A stretch of 64,000 bases of DNA from Propionibacteriaceae bacterium (lineage in GTDB: Bacteria > Actinomycetota > Actinomycetes > Propionibacteriales > Propionibacteriaceae): positions 1-64,000 of the forward strand of contig JAISAO010000084.1 in assembly GCA_031266665.1 (NCBI GenBank). The letters are read 5' to 3'. Both the position numbers and the translations under genes were made by a program. The notes under the pieces were generated by a model. That model saw nothing but the letters and a program-made list of their open reading frames with translations. It had not been told where the DNA came from and did not search any database. This document shows, one piece after another, positions 1-7,600 of this stretch (the first letter of the stretch is position 1; each line of letters begins with the position of its first letter).

Positions 1-77
1 AGAACGGGCCGCGTGCCACGCCGCGGCCGGCTTCGCCGCCCGCCCGACGGCGACACTCTAGTTGTTAGCCGTCACGG

Positions 78-317
78 GTGGCAAAGAAAACTTTCTACAC
101 TCTCAATTTTGAAGAGCCCGATAAACTGATCGAAAATTTCGTCAAGTTGCAACCGTCGGTAGACCCTCAAATCGCTGAGAGTTGCAAGAGGGCGGCAATT
201 CGCGTGCTGGATCATATCCAGTCAGACGAGTCAGAAAGACTCGGCATCGCTTGTGATCGGAAAATAGATATTCTGGGGATAGACTCGGCCGACCCGGGCA
301 CAACCACAGGCGGGTAG
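78..317 (+). CDS. Small hypothetical protein, possibly a remnant
   Basis: A 79-codon frame opening at GTG (MAKKTFYTLNFEEPDKL...). I do not recognise a family. The first ~55 codons are clearly poorer in GC than everything downstream, suggesting acquired DNA. The last ~15 codons turn GC-rich and low in information (GIDSADPGTTTGG) and stop about 40 bases before the left inverted repeat of the ISAs1-type element, so the original 3' end may have been replaced when that element arrived. No transmembrane segment or signal peptide is visible. It could be a truncated larger protein or a genuine small gene. Confidence 0.4.
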   Translation: MAKKTFYTLNFEEPDKLIENFVKLQPSVDPQIAESCKRAAIRVLDHIQSDESERLGIACDRKIDILGIDSADPGTTTGG

Positions 318-358
318 GCCTACACCAGGGTCCCGGCAAAGTCGTGGGGTCGGGGTGC

Positions 359-1637
359 AAGGCCTCGTCAAAGTCGGTGGTGGGGCTGGTAGGCGTGCGT
401 GTTGGGCAGCGCGCCGTCGCAGATGGGGGATGGGCGCGGCTCTCGGCGCGAGGATCGGTGGTGATGTCCTCGAATCCCTCACGGAAAGCCGCGTCCGGTG
501 CCATCTTCCCTCATCGGCGGTCCCCAAGTCGATCCCAAAGCCTTGCGCGCCGCGAGCCTGGTCCATCTTCTGTCCATGGTCAAAGACCCGAGGGACCCGA
601 GGGGGGTGCGCCACCCACTGGTCAACGTGCTGGCTTTGACGCTCGGCGCGGTCGCGGCGGGTGCGAAGTCCTTCAAAGCGATCGGGGAGTGGGCGGACCG
701 GTCTTGGGGGTCCTCGGCCTGGGCGGGCGCGTCCCGTCCGAGCCGACTGTCCGGCGACTGGTCTCCACGTTGGACGCGGCGGCCCTGTTGGCCTTGTTCG
801 GGGCGCGGGCGCAGGTCCGCTGGACGGCGGCGGGCGGCCGGAGGGTCGTCGCCATCGACGGCAAAACAGTCAGGGGCGCGAAGAACGGCCCCAAAGGCGC
901 GCCGCGTCTGGTGGTGGCGACGACCCACGACAGCGGCTTAGTGGTGGGCCAGGTCCAAGTGGGGGCGAAGACGAACGAGACACCCGCCGCCAGGGACCTG
1001 CTCGCCCTGTTCGACTTGGAGGGCGTGGTGGTGACGTTGGACGCTATGCACACCCAGACGGAGACCGCGTGGCTTATCACGGCCCTGGGCGGCGATTACG
1101 TCCTGACCGTCAAGGGCAACCAGCCGGGCCTGCGGGACGACTTGGCCGCCCTGCCGTGGAGGGACGTCCCGGGCCTGGCGCTCACGGAGCGCGGGCACGT
1201 CGGGACCGTGACCCGGACGGTGAAAGCCCTGGTCAAGCCCGCCTGGATCGAGTTTCCCGGCTGTTCCCAGGTGTTGCGGATCAGGCGAGCGACGACCGTG
1301 AGGGGCAAACGTACCGTCGAGATCGTGTATCTGATCTGCTCCGCTACGATGGAGGACGCCTAACCCGAGACCGTCGCCGCGTGGGTCCAGGGGCACTGGT
1401 GCATAGAGACGCACGCCTGCACTACGTGCGGGACGTGGCATACGACGAGGACCGCTCCCAAGTCCGGACCGGGAGCGCGCCCGCCGTGATGGCGGCGATC
1501 CGCAACATCGCCATCACGGTTCTGCGGCTGCGCGGCTGGGCCAACATAGCCGAGGCCGCCAGGCGCCACTCCAGAGAACTGCCAACGGGTCGCGAACCTC
1601 CTACTCACCAGCTGAAAAGCGACTTTGACGAGGCCTT
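359..1637 (+). mobile_element. Degenerate ISAs1-family insertion sequence
   Basis: A perfect 17-bp inverted repeat bounds the region: aaggcctcgtcaaagtc at 359-375 and its reverse complement at 1621-1637. Between the arms is a broken ISAs1-type transposase. The right arm overlaps the 3' end of the transposase reading frame (residues SDFDEAL). I could not identify a target-site duplication, so outer limits may be a few bases off. About 1.28 kb is normal for ISAs1 elements. The element cannot be autonomous now because its transposase is frameshifted. Confidence 0.7.
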
Positions 1638-1659
1638 ACGGCGGGCAGCGACTCGGTAA
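498..1659 (+). pseudogene. ISAs1-family transposase, frameshifted
   Basis: The DDE transposase is spread over three frames. Codons from 498 give the N-terminal part (LLSMVKDPRDPRGVRHPLVN, SFKAIGEWAD). Near 697-710 the sense moves to another frame (GLGGRVPSEPTVRRL, AIDGKTVRGAK, TLDAMHTQTE, VKGNQPGL), which hits an in-frame TAA at 1361-1363 just before VQGHW.IE. Near 1405-1415 it shifts again to RLHYVRDVAYDED and NIAITVLRLRGWANI. The first two catalytic Asp positions (IDGKT, LDAMHTQ) remain; the third lies at the last frameshift. The lesions make it a pseudogene rather than programmed frameshifting, which is not usual in this family. Confidence 0.8.
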
Positions 1660-1666
1660 GCACGAA

Positions 1667-1690
1667 GGCTCCGGTCTTTCGACCGGAGCC
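1667..1690. terminator. Hairpin after the ISAs1 element
   Basis: ggctccggtc (1667-1676) pairs perfectly with gaccggagcc (1681-1690) around a 4-base loop. It lies 8 bases after the transposase stop codon. There is no run of T, so termination is inferred from position and stem strength only. Confidence 0.45.
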
Positions 1691-2021
1691 TAAGGCGGGA
1701 CGTTAGGCCTGTGGCGTAACGTGGCCTTCAACATCGCATGCTCGACCCGGCTGGAGCAAGGCACCTCGGGTGCCTCGAGTGCCCGGCGCGTCAGCCTACC
1801 GGCCGAATCGGCCGACGCCTGGGGTCCGTTCAGCGGCCGGACCTGCCTCGTGGCGGTGTTGCGGGCTGCTCCGGCCTGACCGGTGACAAGTGAGACGCCA
1901 TCAGCCCGCCTCGCCGGAGCCGAGGATGTTCTGCGGCTTGGTCCCATCGGCGTGATGGCGGTGACGTCGGCGCACGGGCGGTAGCCGGACATCCGTCAAG
2001 CGTCGCCGCCGCCTTCTTCTA
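1691..2021. other. Intergenic stretch between two IS elements
   Basis: About 330 bases with no convincing gene on either strand. A minus-strand frame runs 1690-1992 but has the composition of an antisense shadow and no recognisable motif. It probably represents fragments left by insertions. Confidence 0.4.
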
Positions 2022-2068
2022 GGGCGTGTCTACACTAATTTTGGGTGTCTTCGTGGTGGGATGAGTCC

Positions 2069-2826
2069 ATGGAGATCACACGGGAACAGTTCGCGCGGGT
2101 GGGGGGTCTTCTGCCGGTCCAGCGCGGGAATGTGAGGATAGACAATTACACGTTCGTGAACGCGGTGCTGTGGATCGTGCGCACTGGGTGTCCTTGGCGC
2201 GATCTGCCGGCGGAGTTCGGGAATTGGTACTCCGTCTATCAGAGGTTCTCCCGCTGGGCGCGCGCCGGAGTGATAGAACGATTGTTCGTGGCTTTGCAAA
2301 CCGAGCGGATCGTCTCGGTCGGGGTGGAGGTCCTGGCGTTGGACTCGACCTCGGCCAAGGTCCACCCCCACGGGCACGGCTCCTTGAAAAAAAGGGGCGC
2401 CAGGCCATCGGCCGCTCCAGGGGAGGACGGAACACCAAAATTCATGTGGTATCCGTCGACGACCGCACTGTCGCGGAGATCCATCTCGGACCCGGGAACG
2501 TCCACGACTCCCCCGAAGGACGGGTCTCGATAGCGGCCTTGCCGGTCGTCCCGGAGGGGACTCCCCTGTTGATGGACCGGGCCTACGAGGGCGACTCGAC
2601 CCGGGCGGCGGCCCGGGCCGCCGGTCTGGTCCCGGTCGTGCCCCCGAAGGCGAATCGCTGGAACCCGTGGGAGCACGACGAAGAGTTGTACAAACGCCGC
2701 AACGAGGTCGAACGGGTCTTCCGCCGGATCAAGCACTACCGGAAGGTCTTCACCCGCTACGACAAACTCGACGTGATCTACCTAGCGGTCGTGATGCTCG
2801 CCTTCGTCGCCATACACCTCAAATAG
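2069..2826 (+). CDS. IS5-family transposase, produced across an A7 frameshift site
   Basis: OrfA begins MEITREQFARVGGLLP and contains the N-terminal DUF4096-type region (GCPWRDLPAEFGNW) and the first catalytic Asp (ALDSTSAKVH). At an A7 tract (2387-2393) the sense moves to the -1 frame. The second half then gives the second Asp (LLMDRAYEGD) and the catalytic Glu with the Y-(2)-R/K region (RRNEVERVFRRIKHYRKV), ending at 2826. Unshifted translation stops at 2533 and would lack the catalytic core. Frameshifted two-ORF layouts are established in the IS427 group, so this is probably programmed rather than decay, but a simple mutation cannot be excluded. ATG 2069 is chosen over the upstream in-frame GTG/ATG near 2045 because homologues begin at this motif. 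Confidence 0.75.
2387..2393 (+). other. A7 slippery tract joining the two transposase halves
   Basis: Seven A residues between ttg and ggggcgcc. OrfA reads ttg-aaa-aaa-agg; a -1 slip gives gaa-aaa-aag-ggg and continues into the DDE half. Either ribosomal -1 slippage or transcriptional slippage (one extra A) would give the fusion. Confidence 0.55.
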
Positions 2827-2840
2827 TGTAGACACAACCT

Positions 2841-2867
2841 AATTTGGCAGCGAGGTGCTGCCAAATT
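2841..2867. terminator. 11-bp perfect hairpin beside the IS end
   Basis: aatttggcagc (2841-2851) and gctgccaaatt (2857-2867) form a perfect stem with a 5-base loop directly outside the IS and 14 bases from the stop of the minus-strand HTH gene. It could terminate both. Most of it (2847-2869) is also a 22/23 match to the opposite strand of the DUF1016 fragment at 3475-3497, so it may be a nuclease-gene remnant that happens to be palindromic. Confidence 0.5.
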
Positions 2868-2881
2868 GCGCAGACCCTCTC

Positions 2882-3223
2882 TCAGAAGTCATCGGCCAGC
2901 GCCGCCGCCGTCTGGCCCATCAGCCAATCCCGGTAGCGCTCCACCTCGGACTGGCCGACCCGGTAGCGGGCGCCCACTCGTGAGGCCTTGAGCGTCCCAT
3001 CCTCGATCCGGCGATGGACGGTGGCCTTGGAAACCCCCACCAGACGCGCCACCTCGGCCGGCGAGTAGGAGACGTCGACCACGGCCAGGCGGACCGGCTT
3101 GTCCGCGATCGCGGCCCGCTCCACGAACGCCAGGACCGACCGCGCCCAGTCGGAGTCCCCCGAGGGGTTCATCCGCACCATCGCCGGGGTCACGGTCAGG
3201 CCGTGCTCCAAGACTTCAGTCAT
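2882..3223 (-). CDS. Excisionase/HTH-type DNA-binding protein, antitoxin-like
   Basis: 113 residues. The C-terminal half is a MerR-like HTH_17 domain: SPAEVARLVGVSKATVHRRI is the helix-turn-helix, followed by the wing GTLKASRVGARYRVGQSEVER and a tail ending ALADDF. That tail and layout match the excisionase-type antitoxins usually encoded just before a PIN-domain ribonuclease toxin. No PIN gene follows: transcription would run into a hairpin and then the IS427-type element 42 bases away. The N-terminal ~55 residues look like a partner-binding or dimerisation region. Expected role is DNA binding and autorepression; toxin neutralisation is inference from the family. The toxin gene was probably deleted or displaced. 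Confidence 0.7.
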   Translation of the reverse strand: MTEVLEHGLTVTPAMVRMNPSGDSDWARSVLAFVERAAIADKPVRLAVVDVSYSPAEVARLVGVSKATVHRRIEDGTLKASRVGARYRVGQSEVERYRDWLMGQTAAALADDF

Positions 3224-3334
3224 GACGGTCAGTCTAACAGGCTTGAGACGGTTTCACCATAAATCGTCTCACATCGTTTCATTCGTGGGTCGGTGCCCGT
3301 CGGCCAGCACTAGTCGGGGTGCCCGCTTCGCCCA

Positions 3335-3538
3335 TCAACGACGGTCTCTCCGTCGAACCGTCTGAAGGGTGAGAATGTCCCGAGACCAGCCGTTGGCCAG
3401 GGCCTCCGTGGCATACCACTCCCGCTCATCGGGGTCGCTCATCCGGTCTAGGAGTACCTGATTGTGCCGCCAGGGCAATTTGGCAGCACCCCGCTGCAAC
3501 ATCTCCAGCGTCGGGTGGGCGGCTGCCGGCTTAAGCAT
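3335..3538 (-). pseudogene. DUF1016/YhcG-type nuclease, N-terminal fragment
   Basis: Residues LQRGAAKLPWRHNQVLLDRM and EREWYATEALANGWSRDIL are characteristic of the N-terminal domain of DUF1016 (YhcG) proteins, PD-(D/E)XK nucleases. The frame ends shortly after TLQ, where the family normally continues for over 200 residues, and upstream codons (GIQNYFERN) do not resemble the family's start. This is a short internal fragment, not a functional gene. A 23-bp piece of the same coding segment recurs inverted at 2847-2869. Confidence 0.65.
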
Positions 3539-3623
3539 GTGCCGAAGGTTCCGCTCAAAGTAGTTCTGGATGCCTGGCGGCGCGAGCTGGATGTCGCGGG
3601 CCTCCCCCGGACCGACCAGTAGC

Positions 3624-3653
3624 GTTGACGTTAGTCAACAGTTGCGGTATTGT
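3624..3653 (+). promoter_or_regulatory. Promoter with overlapping palindromic operator
   Basis: TTGACG (3625-3630), 17-base spacer, TATTGT (3648-3653): close to the sigma-70/SigA consensus. GTTGAC-gtta-GTCAAC (3624-3639) is a perfect 6-bp-arm palindrome covering the -35 box, so a repressor bound there would block RNA polymerase. Seven bases downstream of the -10 is the GTG at 3660, predicting a leaderless transcript. The natural repressor candidate is the HTH protein of the same operon. Confidence 0.65.
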
Positions 3654-3659
3654 CGGGCT

Positions 3660-3932
3660 GTGGTCAGCAAGGGACGACACCCCAAGAAGCCGATAGCCGA
3701 CGCGCTCGGCCACCTCGACCAGGCCAGGTTCGAGGTGGAGGAGGTCCACAAGGGCCACCGCTGGGGCAAAGTCACCTGCCGGGCCTGCGGGGAGAACGTG
3801 CCCGTCTACTCGACGCCCCGGTCACCCGAGGACAACGCCGAAGCCATAGGCCGGTTCGCCCGTAGGCACGACGGGCGCCATTCCGCCGCCGACGACGGGC
3901 CACGAGACGACGAGACGAGGGAAGAGTCATGA
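3660..3932 (+). CDS. HicA-like small protein, putative toxin of a TA-like pair
   Basis: 90 residues starting GTG (MVSKGRHPKKPIADAL). Basic GRHPKKPIADAL...GHRWGKVTC resembles HicA-like dsRBD-fold proteins of actinobacteria, where the GHRWG His is the likely catalytic or RNA-contacting residue. CRACGE adds a potential Cys pair, followed by a STPRSPEDNAEAIGRF helix. The start is set by the promoter: the predicted transcription start coincides with this GTG. The stop overlaps the next gene's ATG (ATGA), so the two are translationally coupled. Toxin activity is inferred from size, fold resemblance and the HTH partner. It could also be a nucleic-acid-binding accessory protein. Confidence 0.6.
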   Translation: MVSKGRHPKKPIADALGHLDQARFEVEEVHKGHRWGKVTCRACGENVPVYSTPRSPEDNAEAIGRFARRHDGRHSAADDGPRDDETREES

Positions 3933-4444
3933 ACCTGTACAACTTCACGGTCCGTCTGGACCGTTCGCCCGGCGACAACGACGTCGACACGATGTTCGAG
4001 GCCGGCCTCGACGACTGTCTGCCCGTGTCCAGCCCGGATGGGCGGGGCGAGCTGATGGTTTCCCGCCGGGCCGACAGCCTGACCCAGGCCATCCTCGGCG
4101 TCGTCGCGGACTTGTCCAAGGCTGCTTTCAAGGCCACGGGCATCGAGTCGGAAGACTTGGTGAACCTGTCCGTCATCGCCCGGCGCACGGGCCGGACGCG
4201 CGCCTCGTTGAGCCTCCTGGCCCAGGGCAAGCGCGGCCCCGGGGGGTTCCCCGCTCCCGCCGCCGGCGGCTCCAGGCCCCTGTACTCGTGGGCCGCCGTC
4301 CGGGAGTGGTTCCGCGCCCACTACGGCGACGACGCTGTGGGCGGGGGCGACCAGGACGCCGACACGCTGGCCGCCGCCGACCTGCTCCTGCGCGCCCGCC
4401 TGTTGACCGATGTGACAGGCCTGGCCCCACTGGTCGAGGCCTAG
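3929..4444 (+). CDS. Helix-turn-helix partner protein, putative antitoxin/autorepressor
   Basis: 171 residues. The N-terminal part (MNLYNFTVRLDRSPGDNDVD...FEAGLDDC...) is a small alpha/beta domain resembling HicB-like antitoxin domains. It leads into a helix-turn-helix (LVNLSVIARRTGRTRASLSL, then GKRGPGGFPAP and LYSWAAVREWF), the MerR/AlpA-like arrangement common in actinobacterial proteins paired with HicA-like genes. ATG overlaps the upstream stop by 4 bases. It is the likely ligand of the palindrome at 3624-3639. The C-terminal ~45 residues (ADTLAAADLLLRARLL) form a helical tail of unknown use. Confidence 0.65.
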   Translation: MNLYNFTVRLDRSPGDNDVDTMFEAGLDDCLPVSSPDGRGELMVSRRADSLTQAILGVVADLSKAAFKATGIESEDLVNLSVIARRTGRTRASLSLLAQGKRGPGGFPAPAAGGSRPLYSWAAVREWFRAHYGDDAVGGGDQDADTLAAADLLLRARLLTDVTGLAPLVEA

Positions 4445-4690
4445 GCTAGGAGACTGGTGCCAAACCATGTCCAGCCGCTGGAACCCCGGAGCGGGCGATC
4501 TTCGACCCCAAGCTGTTGTAGCAGTGGGTCGGCCACAGCCCCAACGCCTTGAGGCCGAATCTCATCCCGCCAGAGGCCCCGCCGAAGTAAGAACACTATG
4601 TTTATTGGTTCTCCCGCCGGACGGGGCGTGGCGGCCAAAGCGTGACGGCGGACAAATTGACCAGCCCGATCACTCCCGTATCCTGCTGGG
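4441..4690. other. Region upstream of metH; possible minus-strand gene remnant
   Basis: No intact gene. On the minus strand, 4605 down to 4441 encodes a protein-like stretch (FLLRRGLWRDEIRPQGVGA, then SGWTWFGTSL) beginning in AT-richer DNA, probably a fragment of a lost gene of unrecognised family. On the plus strand, taggagactggtgcc (4445-4459) resembles a B12 box, but the rest of a cobalamin riboswitch is absent. Confidence 0.3.
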
Positions 4691-7600
4691 GTGACCAGGC
4701 TGAGGGAGCGGTGGGGGCGCGGCGTGCTCCTGGGCGACGGTGCCATGGGCACGATGATCCAGGACAGCCAGCCGACGGCGGGGGATTTTGAGGGTTGCGA
4801 GGGCTGTAACGAAGTGCTTAACCTGACCCGGCCGGACATCGTCGCCGCCATCCACCGGGCCTATCTCGAGGCCGGGGCCGACGCCGTCACGGCCAACACC
4901 TTCGGTGCCAATCTGACGGCTCTGGCCGATTACGGCCTGACCGACCGGATAGCCGAGTTGGCCGGGGCCGGGGCGCGTCTCGCCCGGGCGGCGGCCGACG
5001 CCGCCAGCACGGCGGACTGGCCCCGTTTCGTCCTCGGGTCGGTCGGCCCGGGCACCAAGATCGCCAGCTTGGGGCAGGTCGGCTACGCCCAGTTGCGCGA
5101 CGCCTACCAGGTCCAGGTCGAGGCCATGGCGGCCGGCGGCGTGGACGCCGTCATCATCGAGACCAGCCAAGACTTATTGCAGACCAAGGCGGCCGTCAAC
5201 GGTGCCCGGCGGGCGCTGCGGGCGGTCGGACGGGACCTGCCTGTCATCGCCCACGTCACCATCGAGACCACCGGCACGATGCTGGTCGGCTCCGACATGT
5301 CGGCCGTGGTGGCCAGCCTGGCGCCACTGAGGGTCGACGGCCTGGGCCTGAACTGCGCCACCGGGCCGGAGGAGATGCGCGAGCACCTGCGCCAACTGGC
5401 CCGCCTGACCGGGCTGCACCGCTCCGCCATGCCCAACGCCGGCCTGCCCCAGCTGACCGCCGCCGGGGCGGTCTACCCGCTGGGGCCGGAGCAGTTCGCC
5501 GCCCAGGTGGCCCGCCAGGCGGCGGACTTCGGGCTCGACCTGGTGGGAGGCTGCTGCGGCACCACGCCAGACCACATCGCCGCCCTGGCCCAAGCCCTGG
5601 CCGCCTGGCCGTCCCCCGCCCGGACCCCCGCCGCCGTGATCGGACCTGGCGCCGTGGCCGCCGCCGTGGCCGGGCCTATCGCCGTGATCGGTCCCGGCGT
5701 CTCGGCCGAGTCGGGCGCCGTTGATGGGCCGACCGTTGTCATCCGAGCGGGCACCGTGATCGGGTCGGACGCTGTGGCCGACCCGGACGTCGCCGTCCGG
5801 CCGGGCGCCGTGATCGGTCCGTCAGCCGTGATCGCTCCGGGCGGCGCGGCCGAGTCGGACGCCAGCGCCGGGTCGGCTCTGGTGGTCCAGCCGGCCGCCG
5901 CGCCGTGGCCGGACGCCGTGGCCTCAACTTATTCGGCCGTCGATTTGAGCCAGGAGGTGGCTTATCTGGCCGTGGGCGAGCGGGCCAACGCCACCGGCTC
6001 GAAGGCCTTCCGCCAAGCCCTGGTGGAGGAGCGCTGGGAGGATTGCGTCGAGCTGGCCCGTCAGCAGGTGGTGTCAGGGGCCCACGTCATCGACTTGTCG
6101 GTCGACACAGTGGGGCGGGACGGGCGGGCCGACATGGCCGAGCTGGCCGCTCGTCTGGCCACGGCGGTGGCGGCGCCGATCATGGTCGACTCGACCGAGC
6201 CGGCGGTGATCGCGGCCGGCCTGGAGCGGTTGCCCGGACGCTCGATCGTCAACTCGGTCAATTTCGAGGACGGCGACGGACCCGACTCGCGCTACCGCCG
6301 AACGATGGCGGCGGTGGTCGAGCACGGCGCGGCGGTGGTGGCGTTGTGTATTGACGAGGCCGGCCAGGCCCGGACCGCCGAGCGCAAGGTCGAGGTGGCG
6401 CGGCGGCTGATCGCCGACCTGACTGGGACCTACGGCCTGGCCCTGAGCGACATCATTGTCGATTGTCTGACTTTTCCCATCGCCACCGGCCAGGACGAGA
6501 CCCGCCGCGACGCCATCGCCACCTTGGAGGCCATCCGCCAGTTGAAAGCCGAGTTCCCGGCGGTCCACACCCTGCTGGGCCTGTCGAACGTCTCCTTCGG
6601 GCTCAACCCGGCGGCCCGCCGCATCCTCAACTCGGTCTTCCTGGACCAGGCCCGCCGGGTCGGGCTGGACCTGGCCATCGTCCACCCGGGCCGGATCGTG
6701 GCCCTGGCCGAGCTGCCTGAGATCCAACTCCAAGCGGCCTTGGACCTGATCCACGACCGGCGGCGCGACGGCTATGACCCTTTGCAAGATTTCTTGGAGT
6801 TGACGGCCGACGTCCAGTTGGCGGTCCCGGCCGATCAGTCCGACCAGTGGGCCGCCCAGCCGGTGGGGGAGAGGTTGCGCCGGCGGATTGTCGAAGCCCT
6901 GTTCAAGGGTTTGGAGGCCGATTTGGACGAGGCTCTGCAGACGACCCCCGCCTTGACCATTATCAACCAAGAGTTGCTGGCGGGGATGCGGACCGTGGGG
7001 GAACGTTTCGGCTCCGGCCAGATGCAACTCCCCTTCGTCTTGAAGTCGGCCGAGACGATGAAGCGGGCGGTCGATTATCTGCGCCCCCACCTGGGCCAGG
7101 GGGCGAACCTGGGCAAAGGCACCTTGGTGTTGGCGACCGTCCGGGGGGATGTCCACGATATTGGCAAGAACTTGGTCGACATCATCTTGTCCAACAACGG
7201 CTACAACGTGGTCAACCTCGGTATCAAACAAGGTATAACGGAGATTGTCGACGCGGCCGAGGCCAGCCAGGCCGACGCCATCGGTTTGTCCGGGCTATTG
7301 GTCAAATCGACCCAGGTGATGCGCGACAATCTGGTGGAGCTGAACCAACGCGGCCTGGCAACTAAGTATCCCGTCCTATTGGGCGGGGCGGCGCTGACCA
7401 GGCAATACGTCGAGGACGACCTGCGCGCCCTCTACCAGGGCGAGGTCCACTACGCCCAGGACGCCTTCGAGGGCCTGCGCCTGATGGACCAGCTGACCAG
7501 TCGGCGGCGACAGCCGAGCCAGCTAGGAGCGGCGGATCAGTCGAGTCAGCCCGAGGCGCTGTTAAGCCAGCCCGGTGAGCCCGGAGCGGTGTCGAACACG

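Larger units (their letters stand above)
2022..2839 (+). mobile_element. IS5-family (IS427-type) insertion sequence
   Basis: The ends match imperfectly as inverted repeats: left gggcgtgtctacacta from 2022, right end reading inward ggttgtgtctacacta (2839 backwards). The flanking dinucleotide TA occurs on both sides (2020-2021 and 2840-2841), consistent with a TA target duplication, as expected for the IS427 group. The 818-bp length is normal for the group. The only gene is a transposase split by an A7 tract. All three DDE residues are present in the joined product, so the element may still be active. Confidence 0.75.

Noticed and set aside
1096-1441. Minus-strand frames inside the ISAs1 element
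   Set aside because: Antisense shadows of the transposase with no motif.
4441-4462. Cobalamin riboswitch upstream of metH
   Set aside because: Only a weak B12-box-like string is present; the conserved GGTGxAAxxCC upstream core is missing, and the preceding DNA is coding.
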